A DNA stretch of 58,315 nt, taken from assembly GCA_945902805.1 (NCBI GenBank), contig CAMDMZ010000028.1, forward strand, positions 1 to 58,315, given 5' to 3'. Positions 35,067-47,393 of this stretch are shown in pieces (the first letter of the stretch is position 1; the number at the start of each line of letters is the position of its first letter). The DNA comes from Propionivibrio dicarboxylicus (lineage in GTDB: Bacteria; Pseudomonadota; Gammaproteobacteria; Burkholderiales; Rhodocyclaceae). A program made the position numbers and the translations under genes. The notes under the pieces were generated by a model that did no database searches, was not told the DNA's origin, and was given only the letters and a program-made list of their open reading frames with translations.

Positions 35067-35347
35067 TTGCCGTTACGGGCGTTGGACACCGGCTCGACCC
35101 AGATATGGCGGGCCACCTGGTGCTCCAACGCCAGTTCAACTTCATCGGCCAGGATCACGGTCATCGGCCGCTGCTGCAATACGCTGATTGCCCGGTTGGG
35201 CGTCAGCCCATAGCTGGTGAGTTGCTCGCGTTGCATGCTGTCGATGCCGTTACCGAGTTCGACTAGAACGACAACGCTACCGGTGGCGACAAAGGCTAGC
35301 GGTACCCGTGCTTCGTTGGCGGCGGTGGTTTGATCCGGTGAGTTCAT
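35063..35347 (-). CDS. feoA: ferrous iron transport protein A
   Basis: A 94-residue SH3-like FeoA protein. SMQREQLTSYGLTPNRAISV and ILADEVELALEHQVARHIWV follow the family pattern. It supports FeoB in Fe(II) uptake. The gene lies downstream of feoB on the same strand in the reverse of the usual feoA-feoB order, with a 9-nt gap. Confidence 0.82.
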   Translation of the reverse strand: MNSPDQTTAANEARVPLAFVATGSVVVLVELGNGIDSMQREQLTSYGLTPNRAISVLQQRPMTVILADEVELALEHQVARHIWVEPVSNARNGN

Positions 35348-35356
35348 TGTTTACGC

Positions 35357-37300
35357 CTACCAGACGAGGTGCAGCAACTGGTTGAGGACACCGCCGACAA
35401 AAAAGGCGAAGGGGACAATCAGCGCCAGCATGCCGAGCGCGATGCGCCAACCCTGCTCCTTGATGATCATCATCAGGCTGGCGATACAGGGAATGAACAA
35501 GGTGATCGTCACCATTCCGACGACGGCCTGTATCGGCGAGAGCTGATCGGCGAGGGCAAAGAGCCCGGCCGCGCCGAAATCACGGCGCAGAAATCCCATC
35601 ACAAACGCCGCACTGGCGGCGGGCGGCAAACCCAACCAGCCGGCGACCAGCGGCTCGCCGGCGCGGATGATGTTGGGCAGGGCACCGGTGCGATCGAGCA
35701 GGAACATGATGAAGGTGCCGAGCAGGAACAGCGGGATCACTTCAATCAAGTACCACTTGAGACGACCGCCGGTTTTCTTCAAGACGTTGCCCATGATGGG
35801 TAACCGGATCGGCGGCAGTTCGGTGACCAGCGGAATCCGGCGTCCGGGGATCAGCTTGGCGGCCAAAAAGCCAGCCAGGATCAGGATGCCGACCATGGCG
35901 ACGACCCAGATTAGCGTGGCGGTGAAGGAGATCCCGCCGAGCAAGCCGAGTACGACACCGAGTTGCGCCGAACACGGAATCGCCAGCGCCATCAGGAAGG
36001 TGGTGATCAGACGTTCGCGCGGGCTGTGCAGGATGCGTGTGGTCAGCGTGGCCATGGTCACGCATCCGAGCCCGAGCACCATCGGCAGCACGGCGCGACC
36101 GTTGAGTCCGAACATGGCGAACAGACGATTGACGATGACTGACAGGCGCGGAAAGTAGCCGGAATCCTCAAGGATGCCGAAGGCGATGAAGAAGGTGCTG
36201 ACGATGGGCAGAATCAGGGCCAGCGCGTAGGTCATGCCCATGGTCCACAGACCGTATTCGCCGGCAATCAGATCGGCCAGCCAGGGCCAGGGCGCAACCT
36301 CTTTGGCCCACGCGCTGACAGCCGGATTGATGATGGGCTCGAAGAGGTCCTTCTCGATCAGGCCAACCAGTACCGACGCGCCGAAAACACCGACAAACTC
36401 ATACACGACGTACAGCACCCCGAGCAGGATCGGCCAGCTCCAGCGCGGATGCACGACCCATTGTCCGATACGTTGCGAAAGCAGCGGTGTGCTGCCGGCA
36501 GATCGCCGGACAACACTCGCTGCCAACAGATCAGCGGCTTGTGCGCGTTCACGGCCAAGTTGTGCGGCAAGATCAGGGATCGATTGGGCTGCTTCGTCAC
36601 GTAGTGCAGAGAGCTGTTCGTAGTTGGTGCCGGCTGTATCCTCAAGCCAGCGAGCCACTTCGCTATCGCCACCGAGATAAAGGATGGCCAAGCCGCGCGC
36701 TGCCAGGCGAGGATGGGGGGCCAGTCGCTCAATGGTCTGGGCGAGGCGTGAAATTGCTGCCTCGGTAGTCGCATCGTAGTGCAGCAGCGGCGAGGGAATG
36801 GTGGCAATCGACATGCCGTCGATCAGCTCCGAGATTCCTTCGCCGCCGGTGGCGACAGTACACATGACGGGCGTACCGAGATCTTCGGCCAGTTGTTCGG
36901 TATCGACGACAACTCCACGCGCAGCCGCCTCGTCGCCCATATTGAGTGCTAGGACCATGGGCAGACCGAGTTCAGCCAGTAGCGCGGTCAGGGTGAGGGT
37001 GCGGCGCAGGTTCTTGGCATCGCCGACCTGAACTAACGTGCGGCTGTGCTCGTTCAACAAGGCCCGCACCGTGGCGCGTTCGTCATCGCTGCGCGAAGGC
37101 AGCGAGAGCACGCCAGGCGTGTCGAATAGCGTTAGCTGTGCATCGAAACGCGCAGCCGCATGCGAAACCTCGACCGTGGTTCCGGGGTAATTCGAGACAT
37201 TGACATAGGCGCCGGTTAGCCGATGAAAGAGCACCGACTTGCCGACGTTGGGATGGCCGACGAGAAGGACGGCAGGATTGACTGGAGTGGTGGTGTGCAT
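35357..37300 (-). CDS. feoB: ferrous iron transporter FeoB
   Basis: A 647-residue Fe(II) uptake protein. The N-terminal G domain has GHPNVGKS (G1), TT in NYPGTTVEV (G2), DTPG (G3) and NMGD (G4). Two Gate motifs lie in the membrane domain, with conserved Cys in LGLGCVTMA and IPCSAQLG. It is slightly shorter than E. coli FeoB (773). The gene is transcribed first, ahead of feoA, and the Fur-like box at 37367-37383 lies about 70 nt upstream. Confidence 0.95.
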   Translation of the reverse strand: MHTTTPVNPAVLLVGHPNVGKSVLFHRLTGAYVNVSNYPGTTVEVSHAAARFDAQLTLFDTPGVLSLPSRSDDERATVRALLNEHSRTLVQVGDAKNLRRTLTLTALLAELGLPMVLALNMGDEAAARGVVVDTEQLAEDLGTPVMCTVATGGEGISELIDGMSIATIPSPLLHYDATTEAAISRLAQTIERLAPHPRLAARGLAILYLGGDSEVARWLEDTAGTNYEQLSALRDEAAQSIPDLAAQLGRERAQAADLLAASVVRRSAGSTPLLSQRIGQWVVHPRWSWPILLGVLYVVYEFVGVFGASVLVGLIEKDLFEPIINPAVSAWAKEVAPWPWLADLIAGEYGLWTMGMTYALALILPIVSTFFIAFGILEDSGYFPRLSVIVNRLFAMFGLNGRAVLPMVLGLGCVTMATLTTRILHSPRERLITTFLMALAIPCSAQLGVVLGLLGGISFTATLIWVVAMVGILILAGFLAAKLIPGRRIPLVTELPPIRLPIMGNVLKKTGGRLKWYLIEVIPLFLLGTFIMFLLDRTGALPNIIRAGEPLVAGWLGLPPAASAAFVMGFLRRDFGAAGLFALADQLSPIQAVVGMVTITLFIPCIASLMMIIKEQGWRIALGMLALIVPFAFFVGGVLNQLLHLVW

Positions 37301-37366
37301 CGAGCTGGTCGGTTGAAGTCAAGCCCAAACAAGCACTCTACCTCATAAGCTTGAAATGTTAAGTAA

Positions 37367-37383
37367 TTGAGAACAATTCTCAA
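37367..37383. promoter_or_regulatory. Fur-box-like palindrome between feoB and ppa
   Basis: TTGAGAACAATTCTCAA is a perfect 7-3-7 palindrome in an AT-rich gap. It matches the core pattern of Fur boxes, and its place before feoBA fits iron repression. Confidence 0.65.
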
Positions 37384-37475
37384 CTAGAAGTGACGAAAAG
37401 TCAATCCTCGTTTCAATTATGAAGCCGCGCTTTCAGTGATGTCGCTATAATTCTATTTTTTGCGAGGAGTCAATT

Positions 37476-38024
37476 GTGGGTCTGGATCGCGTGCCTTCCG
37501 GCAAGGATTTGCCGAATGATTTCAATGTTGTCATCGAGATTTCGATGCATTCCGAACCGATCAAATACGAGGTCGACAAAGAGTCGGGGGCCATCTTCGT
37601 TGATCGGTTCATGTCGACCGCGATGCATTATCCCTGCAACTACGGTTATATCCCGCACACCATCGCCGGCGATGGCGATCCGGTGGATGTCCTGGTGATG
37701 TCGCAGTTCGCATTGCCGCCGGGCGTGGTAGTACGCTGCCGGCCGATCGGCATGTTGAAAATGACCGATGAAGCGGGTGACGATGCCAAGGTGCTGGCGG
37801 TGCCGGTGGATAAATTGACCATGATGTACCGCAACATTGAGAGTCCGCGTGACTTCCCGCAAATCATTCTCGACCAGATTTCCCACTTTTTCGAACATTA
37901 CAAGGATCTGGAGCCGGGCAAGTTCGTCAAGGTCAGTGGTTGGGTTGGTCTCGAAGAAGCCAAGCAGGAGATCCTGACGGGAATCAAGGCGTTCAAGGAT
38001 GCTAAAGACAAGCCTGCATTCTGA
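37476..38024 (+). CDS. ppa: inorganic pyrophosphatase
   Basis: A 182-residue family I pyrophosphatase. The signature DGDPVDVLV and the active-site YGYIPHT are present; [14 protein letters not shown] is also canonical. The start is GTG 37476 with GAGGAG about 8 nt upstream; a TATAAT element lies at 37446-37451. It pulls biosynthetic reactions by hydrolysing PPi. A terminator follows. Confidence 0.96.
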   Translation: MGLDRVPSGKDLPNDFNVVIEISMHSEPIKYEVDKESGAIFVDRFMSTAMHYPCNYGYIPHTIAGDGDPVDVLVMSQFALPPGVVVRCRPIGMLKMTDEAGDDAKVLAVPVDKLTMMYRNIESPRDFPQIILDQISHFFEHYKDLEPGKFVKVSGWVGLEEAKQEILTGIKAFKDAKDKPAF

Positions 38025-38045
38025 GTGGTCGTGACTGATTTCCTG

Positions 38046-38068
38046 AGCCCGCTAAGCGCGGGCTTTTT
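38046..38068 (+). terminator. intrinsic terminator after ppa
   Basis: AGCCCGC (38046-38052) pairs with GCGGGCT (38058-38064) around five bases, followed by a T run. Confidence 0.88.
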
Positions 38069-38129
38069 CACGCCCATGAAATTCACCCCGTTGCGCCAAG
38101 ATCGTCGCTTGCCGCTATAGTTCGCCATC

Positions 38130-40114
<1,985 letters not shown>

Positions 40115-40141
40115 ACCGCCCGTTCCGATTTCGGGTCGCGA

Positions 40142-41005
40142 CTAGAGTTTTGCCGCCTGGAATGAATTGCACTGGTTCATGTCGCCGCTATCGATGCCGC
40201 GTTTGAACCAGCGCATGCGTTGTTCAGATGTGCCGTGGGTAAAGGCGTCGGGTACCACTTCGCCACGACTCTGTTTTTGCAGGCGGTCATCTCCGATTGC
40301 CGAGGCTGCGGTGAGTGCCTCTTCAATATCCCCCGTTTCAAGAATCTTGCGTGCCTCATGAGCTTGTGCTGCCCAAACGCCAGCCAGGCAGTCGGCCTGA
40401 AGTTCGAGTCGCACTGACAAGACATTCGCCTGGGCTTCGCTGCGCGCACTTTGCTGCGCGGTGTGTGCCTTGTCGGAAATACCCAGCAGATGTTGCACGT
40501 GATGGCCGACTTCGTGAGCGATCACGTAGGCCTGAGCGAAATCTCCAGCGGCGTGAAAGCGGGTTTTCATTTCGTCGAAAAAAGCCAGGTCGATATACAC
40601 CTTGCTGTCTTGCGGGCAATAAAACGGTCCCATGGCGGCTTTTCCTGTGCCGCATGCCGTCGGCGTCGAACCGGTAAATAGGACCAGCTTCGGGTTCTGG
40701 TATTGCTTGCCGGCCTGTTGGAACTGCGCCTGCCAGGTGCGCTCGGTGGAGCCCAGCACTTTGCTGACAAAACGCGCCATTTCATCATTGGCGGGCGGCG
40801 CCTTGGCCGGCACAGTTTGCACCTGACCGCCACCCTGCATTTGGGTCGCGACGTTGATGACGGTGCTTGGATCAATGTCGAAGAAATAGCTGGCGACCAG
40901 CGCCAGAACAATCGTGCCGATGCCAACGCCGCCGGCACCGCCTGGCATGCTCATGCCGCGCCGATCCTCGATATTGGTGCTTTCCTGTTCGTTTTCCATT
41001 CGCAT
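40142..41005 (-). CDS. YpfJ-like neutral zinc metallopeptidase
   Basis: A 287-residue membrane-anchored protein of the neutral zinc metallopeptidase family (Zn_peptidase). It begins MRMENEQESTNIEDRRG, followed by a hydrophobic helix (GVGIGTIVLALVASYFF) and the domain with HEVGHHVQHLLGISDKA and the third ligand Glu in ELQADCLAG. ATG 41005 is chosen for GAGG at 9 nt and for the family-like N-VEDRRG start. Its substrate is unknown. Confidence 0.9.
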   Translation of the reverse strand: MRMENEQESTNIEDRRGMSMPGGAGGVGIGTIVLALVASYFFDIDPSTVINVATQMQGGGQVQTVPAKAPPANDEMARFVSKVLGSTERTWQAQFQQAGKQYQNPKLVLFTGSTPTACGTGKAAMGPFYCPQDSKVYIDLAFFDEMKTRFHAAGDFAQAYVIAHEVGHHVQHLLGISDKAHTAQQSARSEAQANVLSVRLELQADCLAGVWAAQAHEARKILETGDIEEALTAASAIGDDRLQKQSRGEVVPDAFTHGTSEQRMRWFKRGIDSGDMNQCNSFQAAKL

Positions 41006-41063
41006 AATCAATTACCTCATGGGTTAAATTTGGTGCGCAGGGGACGCTAAGCTGCTAAGCCGC

Positions 41064-41606
41064 TCAGCCAGCCAGTAGGACGATGACGGCACCAGCGCCG
41101 CCTTCAATGGTCCGTGCCTGGCAAAAAGCGAGCACTTCGCGACGTTGTGGCAGCCAGCCATGAACCAGTTTCTTCAGCACGGGTTCGCGTCCGGGTGAAC
41201 TCAAACCCTTGCCATGCACAATGCGGACGCAGCGCTGTCCGCGATGCTGGCAATCAGCAAGAAAGGTGGCGACCGCAATTCGCGCCTCGTCGCGGTTCAT
41301 GCCGTGCAGGTCAAGCTTGGCCTGGACCACCCAGCGGCCACGGCGCAGGTCACGCAGCAACGAGCGGGGCAGACCGGTTTGCAGCCAAGTCGCTTCGTCA
41401 CCCCCCTCCAGCTGAAGGTCGAGCAAGTCGGCTCCGTGCAAGGTCTCATGCAAAACGGCGCGGGCATCAAGGCGCGAAAGACGCGGAATCGGCAGTGGCG
41501 GTGGCGGTTCGTGATGCACCCGGTCCCAAAACAGCGGCTCGGCATCGGCCACCGCCTCTTGAAAAGCGGCGCGGTCCTCCTCTGCGAGAGGCGGCCGCAC
41601 CGGCAC
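41064..41606 (-). CDS. Smr-domain protein
   Basis: A 180-residue protein with a C-terminal Smr domain: LDLHGMNRDEARIAVATFLA and RIVHGKGLSSPGREPVLKKL carry the LDLHG and HGKG motifs of the Smr nuclease fold. The N-terminal part is a proline-rich linker. The start is GTG 41606, 3 nt after the trxB stop, so both are probably cotranscribed. Stand-alone Smr proteins such as SmrA/SmrB cut RNA or DNA; SmrB acts in ribosome rescue. Confidence 0.9.
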   Translation of the reverse strand: MPVRPPLAEEDRAAFQEAVADAEPLFWDRVHHEPPPPLPIPRLSRLDARAVLHETLHGADLLDLQLEGGDEATWLQTGLPRSLLRDLRRGRWVVQAKLDLHGMNRDEARIAVATFLADCQHRGQRCVRIVHGKGLSSPGREPVLKKLVHGWLPQRREVLAFCQARTIEGGAGAVIVLLAG

Positions 41607-41608
41607 GT

Positions 41609-42601
<993 letters not shown>

Positions 42602-42744
42602 TTATACGTGGCGAGGAGATGGGGGCTGTCGGGCACAAGAAAAAGGGCTTTGTCGCCTTTGTTCGCCGCGTTGTGGTCAGTCGGTCTGCGGATAATCGGC
42701 CATCGTCCCAAGTTCCGTGGCTGCCTCGCCGCAGTCCAACCGCC

Positions 42745-45084
42745 ATGAACGCTACCACCCTGACACAGCCCACTCTCAGCCTGCCGCTGCCGGAAAAAAT
42801 CGCCTTGTTGGTGCACGAGGCGCGCTGGTTGCTGGTTGCCGCCATTGGCGTTTATCTGGCCTTGATCCTTGGCGGCTTTACGGTTTCCGATCCCGGTTGG
42901 TCGCACGCCGTGACGGTTGATCGTGTCGCCAATCCGGGCGGTCGTGGCGGTGCCTGGCTGGCCGATCTGTTGCTGTATCTGTTCGGCCTTTCCGCCTGGC
43001 TGTGGGTGGTCCTGAGCGTGACCTTGTTGTTCTGGGGCTACCATCGCCTCAGTCACCTATTCGGCGGTGATCGGCGGCCCTTGTTGATTTCGCTGGCCGG
43101 CTTTGCGGTCATGCTGCTCGCGCTTTGTGGCATCGAAGCGATGCGTTTCTGGACCATCAAAACCGCTTTGCCACTCGCCCCGGGTGGTTTGATCGGCATC
43201 GAGGTTGGTCGTCATGTCACCCAGTATCTAGGCTATACCGGGGGGACCCTGATTCTGATGGTGCTCGGAATGGTCGGCTTTAGTCTATTCACCGGCGCAT
43301 CGTGGCTAGGCATTGCCGAAAAACTGGGAACCTTGATCGAGGGTGTCTGGGTTTCTGGCCAGACGCTCTGGGAAAGCTGGCAGGATCGCCGGATCGGCAA
43401 GGTGGAAGCAGAGAAGCGCGAAGCCGTGTTGGCCGTGGAGCGGCGCAAGGTGGAAGAAAATCCATCACCGCCGATCAAGATCGAGCCGGTCGGCGTGGAG
43501 ATTCCGGTCGCCCCAAAGGCCATTGCCCGCGCTGAAAAAGAACGCCAGATTCCGATGTTCTTTGATGCTCCCGGCGAGTTGTTGCCACCCTTGCGCCTGC
43601 TCGCCGAGCCCTCGCACAGTACGGCGGATTTGCCCTCGGCTGAAACCATGGAATTCACCTCGCGCCTGATCGAGCGCAAGCTGGCCGATTTCAATGTCCA
43701 GGTCAAGGTTATGTCGGCGCATCCAGGCCCGGTCGTGACGCGCTACGAGATCGAGCCGGCGACGGGTATCAAGGGTTCGATGGTGGTGGGTCTGGCCAAA
43801 GATCTGGCACGAGCCCTGTCGCTGGTGTCGATTCGTGTGGTGGAGACGGTGCCGGGTAAATCGTGCATGGCGTTGGAATTACCGAATCCGAAACGGCAGA
43901 TCGTGCGACTGTCCGAAATCATCGGTTCGCAGGCCTATCTGGGGATGCGCTCACCGCTTTCTGTTGCACTGGGCAAGGATATCGGCGGTCTGCCGGTAGC
44001 GGCCGATCTGGCCAAAATGCCACATTTGCTGATCGCCGGCACCACCGGATCGGGCAAGTCGGTGGGCGTTAACGCCATGATTTTGTCGCTGGTGTACAAA
44101 TCCGAGCCCAAGGATGTGCGCATGATCATGATCGATCCGAAGATGCTCGAACTATCGATCTACGAAGGCATTCCACACCTGCTGGCGCCGGTGGTGACGG
44201 ACATGAACAAGGCGGCCAATGCGCTGAATTGGTGTGTGGGCGAAATGGAACGTCGCTACAAGTTGATGAGTGCCGTCGGAGTGCGCAATCTGGCTGGTTT
44301 CAATACCAAGATCAATGATGCCAAGAAGGCTGGAGAGCCCATCCTCGATCCACTGGCATTGACGATGACCGAAGGTCCGGGTGTTGAAACGGACATCGCG
44401 CCCGAGCCCTTGGAAACCATGCCGCACATCGTCGTGATCATCGACGAACTGGCCGATCTGATGATGGTGGTGGGCAAAACGGTTGAAGAACTTATCGCCC
44501 GCTTGGCGCAGAAAGCGCGCGCTGCCGGCATTCACTTGATTCTGGCGACGCAGCGGCCAAGTGTCGACGTCATCACCGGCTTGATCAAGGCCAACATCCC
44601 GACGCGCATCGCTTTCCAGGTCTCGTCGAAGATTGATTCGCGCACCATTCTTGACCAGATGGGCGCCGAGGCGCTGCTGGGGCAGGGCGACATGCTGTAT
44701 CTGGCGCCAGGTACCGGCTTGCCGGTGCGCGTGCATGGTGCCTTTGTTGCCGACGATGAAGTGCATCATGTCGTTGATCACTTGAAGAAAATTGGCAAGC
44801 CGGAATACATTCCCGGCATTCTGGCCGCGCCGGTCGAGGATGCAGAAGTCGGTACTGGCGGGACGGCGGGTGGCGCCGACATGGAGGCCGATGCGCTCTA
44901 CGACCAGGCGGTTGAGGTCGTTCTGAAAAATCGGCGGCCGTCGATTTCGCTGGTCCAGCGTCATTTGCGTATCGGTTACAACCGTGCCGCACGGATGATC
45001 GAAGCGATGGAGCAGGCCGGGCTGGTATCGTCGGCCAGCGCCACCGGTAGCCGCGAGGTGCTGGCGCCGGATCGCAGCGAATAG
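42745..45084 (+). CDS. ftsK: DNA translocase FtsK
   Basis: A 779-residue protein with four N-terminal membrane helices (first from [15 protein letters not shown]), a short linker and a RecA-like motor with Walker [20 protein letters not shown] and Walker [14 protein letters not shown]. The C-terminal gamma domain ([20 protein letters not shown]) reads KOPS. ATG 42745 begins the recognisable protein; upstream codons overlap the trxB promoter. It pumps chromosome ends to dif at division. A 22/25 copy of the dispersed repeat encodes EVGTGGTA in the loop before the gamma domain. Confidence 0.96.
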   Translation: MNATTLTQPTLSLPLPEKIALLVHEARWLLVAAIGVYLALILGGFTVSDPGWSHAVTVDRVANPGGRGGAWLADLLLYLFGLSAWLWVVLSVTLLFWGYHRLSHLFGGDRRPLLISLAGFAVMLLALCGIEAMRFWTIKTALPLAPGGLIGIEVGRHVTQYLGYTGGTLILMVLGMVGFSLFTGASWLGIAEKLGTLIEGVWVSGQTLWESWQDRRIGKVEAEKREAVLAVERRKVEENPSPPIKIEPVGVEIPVAPKAIARAEKERQIPMFFDAPGELLPPLRLLAEPSHSTADLPSAETMEFTSRLIERKLADFNVQVKVMSAHPGPVVTRYEIEPATGIKGSMVVGLAKDLARALSLVSIRVVETVPGKSCMALELPNPKRQIVRLSEIIGSQAYLGMRSPLSVALGKDIGGLPVAADLAKMPHLLIAGTTGSGKSVGVNAMILSLVYKSEPKDVRMIMIDPKMLELSIYEGIPHLLAPVVTDMNKAANALNWCVGEMERRYKLMSAVGVRNLAGFNTKINDAKKAGEPILDPLALTMTEGPGVETDIAPEPLETMPHIVVIIDELADLMMVVGKTVEELIARLAQKARAAGIHLILATQRPSVDVITGLIKANIPTRIAFQVSSKIDSRTILDQMGAEALLGQGDMLYLAPGTGLPVRVHGAFVADDEVHHVVDHLKKIGKPEYIPGILAAPVEDAEVGTGGTAGGADMEADALYDQAVEVVLKNRRPSISLVQRHLRIGYNRAARMIEAMEQAGLVSSASATGSREVLAPDRSE
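44843..44867 (+). repeat. dispersed 25-bp repeat, copy 8 (in ftsK)
   Basis: Three differences from the consensus (positions 1, 3 and 12). It is read in frame as EVGTGGTA, in the variable segment between motor and gamma domain. Confidence 0.75.
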
Positions 45085-45138
45085 TCTCCAATTGTGAATT
45101 GCCGGGGCGGGCCGTGGCGAGTCGGTCATAATCAGTCC

Positions 45139-45753
45139 ATGCGAATTCATCTACTTATTGCTGCCTTGAGTGGCGCCTTGGTTTCCGGCCTGGTTTCAGC
45201 GAGCGGCCTCGATCAGCTACACAGTTTTCTCGACAGTACAAAAACGGCGCGCGGTGCGTTTGCGCAGAGTGTCAGCTCAAAATCCGGGCGCAAACCGCAG
45301 CAGTCGACGGGTGTCTTCGCCATGCAACGACCGGGCAAGTTTCGTTGGTCGTATGAAACGCCCTACCCGCAACTCCTGGTCAGTGATGGCAAGCAGTTCT
45401 GGAGCTACGATCCTGAACTCAAGCAAGCGGTAAGCAAGCGCCTTGGCCAAGCCTTGGGTTCCAGCCCGGCCGCGCTCCTGGCGGGTGGCGACCTGGACAA
45501 AACTTTTGAATTGCGCGATGCCGGTGCGGCGGATGGCATCGAATTCGTCGAGGCGACGCCCAAGCAGAGCGATGCCGGGTTCACCCGCGTTCGCCTCGGC
45601 CTGCGCGACAACATGCCGGCCAGCATGGAAATTCAGGACAGCTTTGGCCAGACGACCTTGCTGCGTTTTACCCAGTTTGAACGCAACCCAGCGCTGGATT
45701 CAGGCCAGTTCCGCTTCGTGCCGCCGAAAGGTGCTGACGTCGTTAGCGACTGA
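45139..45753 (+). CDS. lolA: outer membrane lipoprotein carrier protein LolA
   Basis: A 204-residue periplasmic chaperone with a signal peptide (MRIHLLIAALSGALVSGLVS, cleavage after about residue 21) and the LolA fold: GVFAMQRPGKFRWSYETPYP and LLVSDGKQFWSYDPELKQAV. It carries lipoproteins from LolCDE to LolB. ATG 45139 is selected for the signal peptide. Position after ftsK is the proteobacterial norm. Confidence 0.94.
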   Translation: MRIHLLIAALSGALVSGLVSASGLDQLHSFLDSTKTARGAFAQSVSSKSGRKPQQSTGVFAMQRPGKFRWSYETPYPQLLVSDGKQFWSYDPELKQAVSKRLGQALGSSPAALLAGGDLDKTFELRDAGAADGIEFVEATPKQSDAGFTRVRLGLRDNMPASMEIQDSFGQTTLLRFTQFERNPALDSGQFRFVPPKGADVVSD

Positions 45754-45759
45754 GCTGGT

Positions 45760-46452
45760 TCAGGCCAGCGCCCATTCCGCCGCCTTGCGGGCATGTATGG
45801 CGGTGGTGTCAAAGAGCGGAACGGCTGAGTCCGCCGGTCCGATCAGCAGCGATATTTCGGTACAGCCCAAAATTACCGCTTGCGCGCCCTGCGCGACCAG
45901 ATCGGCAATGATTCTGCGGTACTCGTTGCGTGAGTCGGCACTCACGGTGCCCAGGCACAGCTCGCCATAGATGACGCGATGAACCCGGTCTCGATCCGCC
46001 GGGTTCGGAATCATCACCTGAAGGCCGTGGTGCGCACTCAGCCGGTCGCGGTAGAACGCTTGCTCCATGGTGAAGCGCGTTCCCAGCAAACCGACTCGCA
46101 TGTAGCCGGCGCGCGTGATTGCCTCGGCTGTGGGGTCGGCAATGTGCAGCAAGGGAATGGCGACCGCGCTTTCTATCGCCGGCACCACTTTGTGCATGGT
46201 GTTGGTGCAGAGCACCAGAAAATCGGCGCCGGCGGCCTGCAGAGCGCGTGCCGCAGCGGCCATCAACTCGCCCGCCGCTTCCCAGTCGCCCGCCTGCTGC
46301 AATTGTTCGATCTCATGGAAATCAACGATGTACAGCACAATCTTGGCCGAATGCAGGCCCCCGAGGGCGGCCTTGATGGCTTCGTTGATCTGGCGGTAGT
46401 AGGGCACCGTCGATTCCCAACTCATGCCGCCGATCAGTCCGATGGTTTTCAT
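45760..46452 (-). CDS. aspartate/glutamate racemase family protein
   Basis: A 230-residue cofactor-independent amino acid racemase. MKTIGLIGGMSWESTVPYYR is the family start, and the two catalytic Cys are in LVLCTNTMHK and ILGCTEISLL. It resembles E. coli YgeA, a broad-specificity racemase. It follows the TPR gene on the same strand by 11 nt. Confidence 0.93.
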   Translation of the reverse strand: MKTIGLIGGMSWESTVPYYRQINEAIKAALGGLHSAKIVLYIVDFHEIEQLQQAGDWEAAGELMAAAARALQAAGADFLVLCTNTMHKVVPAIESAVAIPLLHIADPTAEAITRAGYMRVGLLGTRFTMEQAFYRDRLSAHHGLQVMIPNPADRDRVHRVIYGELCLGTVSADSRNEYRRIIADLVAQGAQAVILGCTEISLLIGPADSAVPLFDTTAIHARKAAEWALA

Positions 46453-46463
46453 GTGTGTGCTTC

Positions 46464-47393
46464 CTATTCACCAATGGGAGAGCCGGGTTGACGGCGCGCG
46501 GCGTAATGCGTGGCGCGTTCGGCATCGCCCCGCTCGCGATAGAGGATCTCCAACTCTTCGAAGACATACACGTCAGGCTCGCCGGCTGCATCGTTTTCGT
46601 GTTCCAGACGTAGTTGCAACGCGAGAGCCTCGTCCTGGCGTTGCAGTGCGCGCAAGGTCCAGGCCACCATCCAGCGTGCGGTACGGATCGCCACCGGATT
46701 GCTTCCTCGCTCACGCAGGGTGAGCGCTTGCTGGAATTGGTCAAGCGCTTCCGGATAACGGCCAAGCTGGTGCAGGGCGTAACCGAGGTTATTGCGGATC
46801 GACGGCTCCCAGGCTTTTGCCGAGGGTTGCGTCGAGTTCTCGACCACGGCCAGCGCCTTCTCGGCCCAGCGCAACTGGTCGGCCGGTGCGGTATCGACAA
46901 AGGCCAGCATGTGAATCGCATCGATGGCCAGGTTATCGAGCTTGGCTGTGCTGGCGGTATCGAGCGCGGTCTGATAGGCCGCCCGCGCCAGGTTTTGTGA
47001 TGAGGCGGTTTGCGATTCCGCTGGGTGGCTTGCTGACGCGTAAGTGCGGCCCAGTTCGAGCGCGTAGCGCGCCCGGGCTTCCGGCCCGGCCTGTTGTACC
47101 TTTGGCTCGATTGTCGCCAGATGCGCCCGGGCTTGGTCAAACTGCTTGCGCAGTCCGTAGGTCCGGGCGATCTGGGTTTCCAGGATCAGGGCGTCATCGC
47201 CCTCTGCCCTGCTGAGAGCAGCGCGAAACCATTCTTCGCTCAAGGCTGGTCTATTGAAGTCCCAAAGTGGAGCGAGATCGATGGCCATGGCGGTAGTGGA
47301 TAGAAAGAGGGTCGTCAGAATGACGCCGGCAGCCGTAAAAAGTCGGTGCTGGCGGGACGGCACACGTAGGCGGCGCGACGCGTCAAAAGTCAT
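46464..47393 (-). CDS. secreted TPR-repeat protein with repeat-derived N-terminus
   Basis: A 309-residue protein with tetratricopeptide repeats (NNLGYALHQLGRYPEALDQF, about residues 205-225, and flanking copies). ATG 47393 overlaps the porin stop by 11 nt. A perfect copy of the dispersed repeat lies at residues 11-19 and encodes VPSRQHRLF, the basic n-region just before a hydrophobic signal segment (TAAGVILTTLFLSTTAMAID). The mature protein is probably periplasmic. Function is unknown. Confidence 0.8.
   Translation of the reverse strand: MTFDASRRLRVPSRQHRLFTAAGVILTTLFLSTTAMAIDLAPLWDFNRPALSEEWFRAALSRAEGDDALILETQIARTYGLRKQFDQARAHLATIEPKVQQAGPEARARYALELGRTYASASHPAESQTASSQNLARAAYQTALDTASTAKLDNLAIDAIHMLAFVDTAPADQLRWAEKALAVVENSTQPSAKAWEPSIRNNLGYALHQLGRYPEALDQFQQALTLRERGSNPVAIRTARWMVAWTLRALQRQDEALALQLRLEHENDAAGEPDVYVFEELEILYRERGDAERATHYAARRQPGSPIGE
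47337..47361 (+). repeat. dispersed 25-bp repeat, copy 9 (N-terminus of TPR gene)
   Basis: Perfect match (T at 11, G at 19) on the plus strand, opposite to the gene, which reads it as VPSRQHRLF. Confidence 0.95.

Noticed and set aside
46220-46246. Possible repeat copy AAAATCGGCGCCGGCGGCC in the racemase gene
   Set aside because: Only about 18 of 25 positions match and the stretch encodes the conserved AAGADFLVLCT of the racemase.
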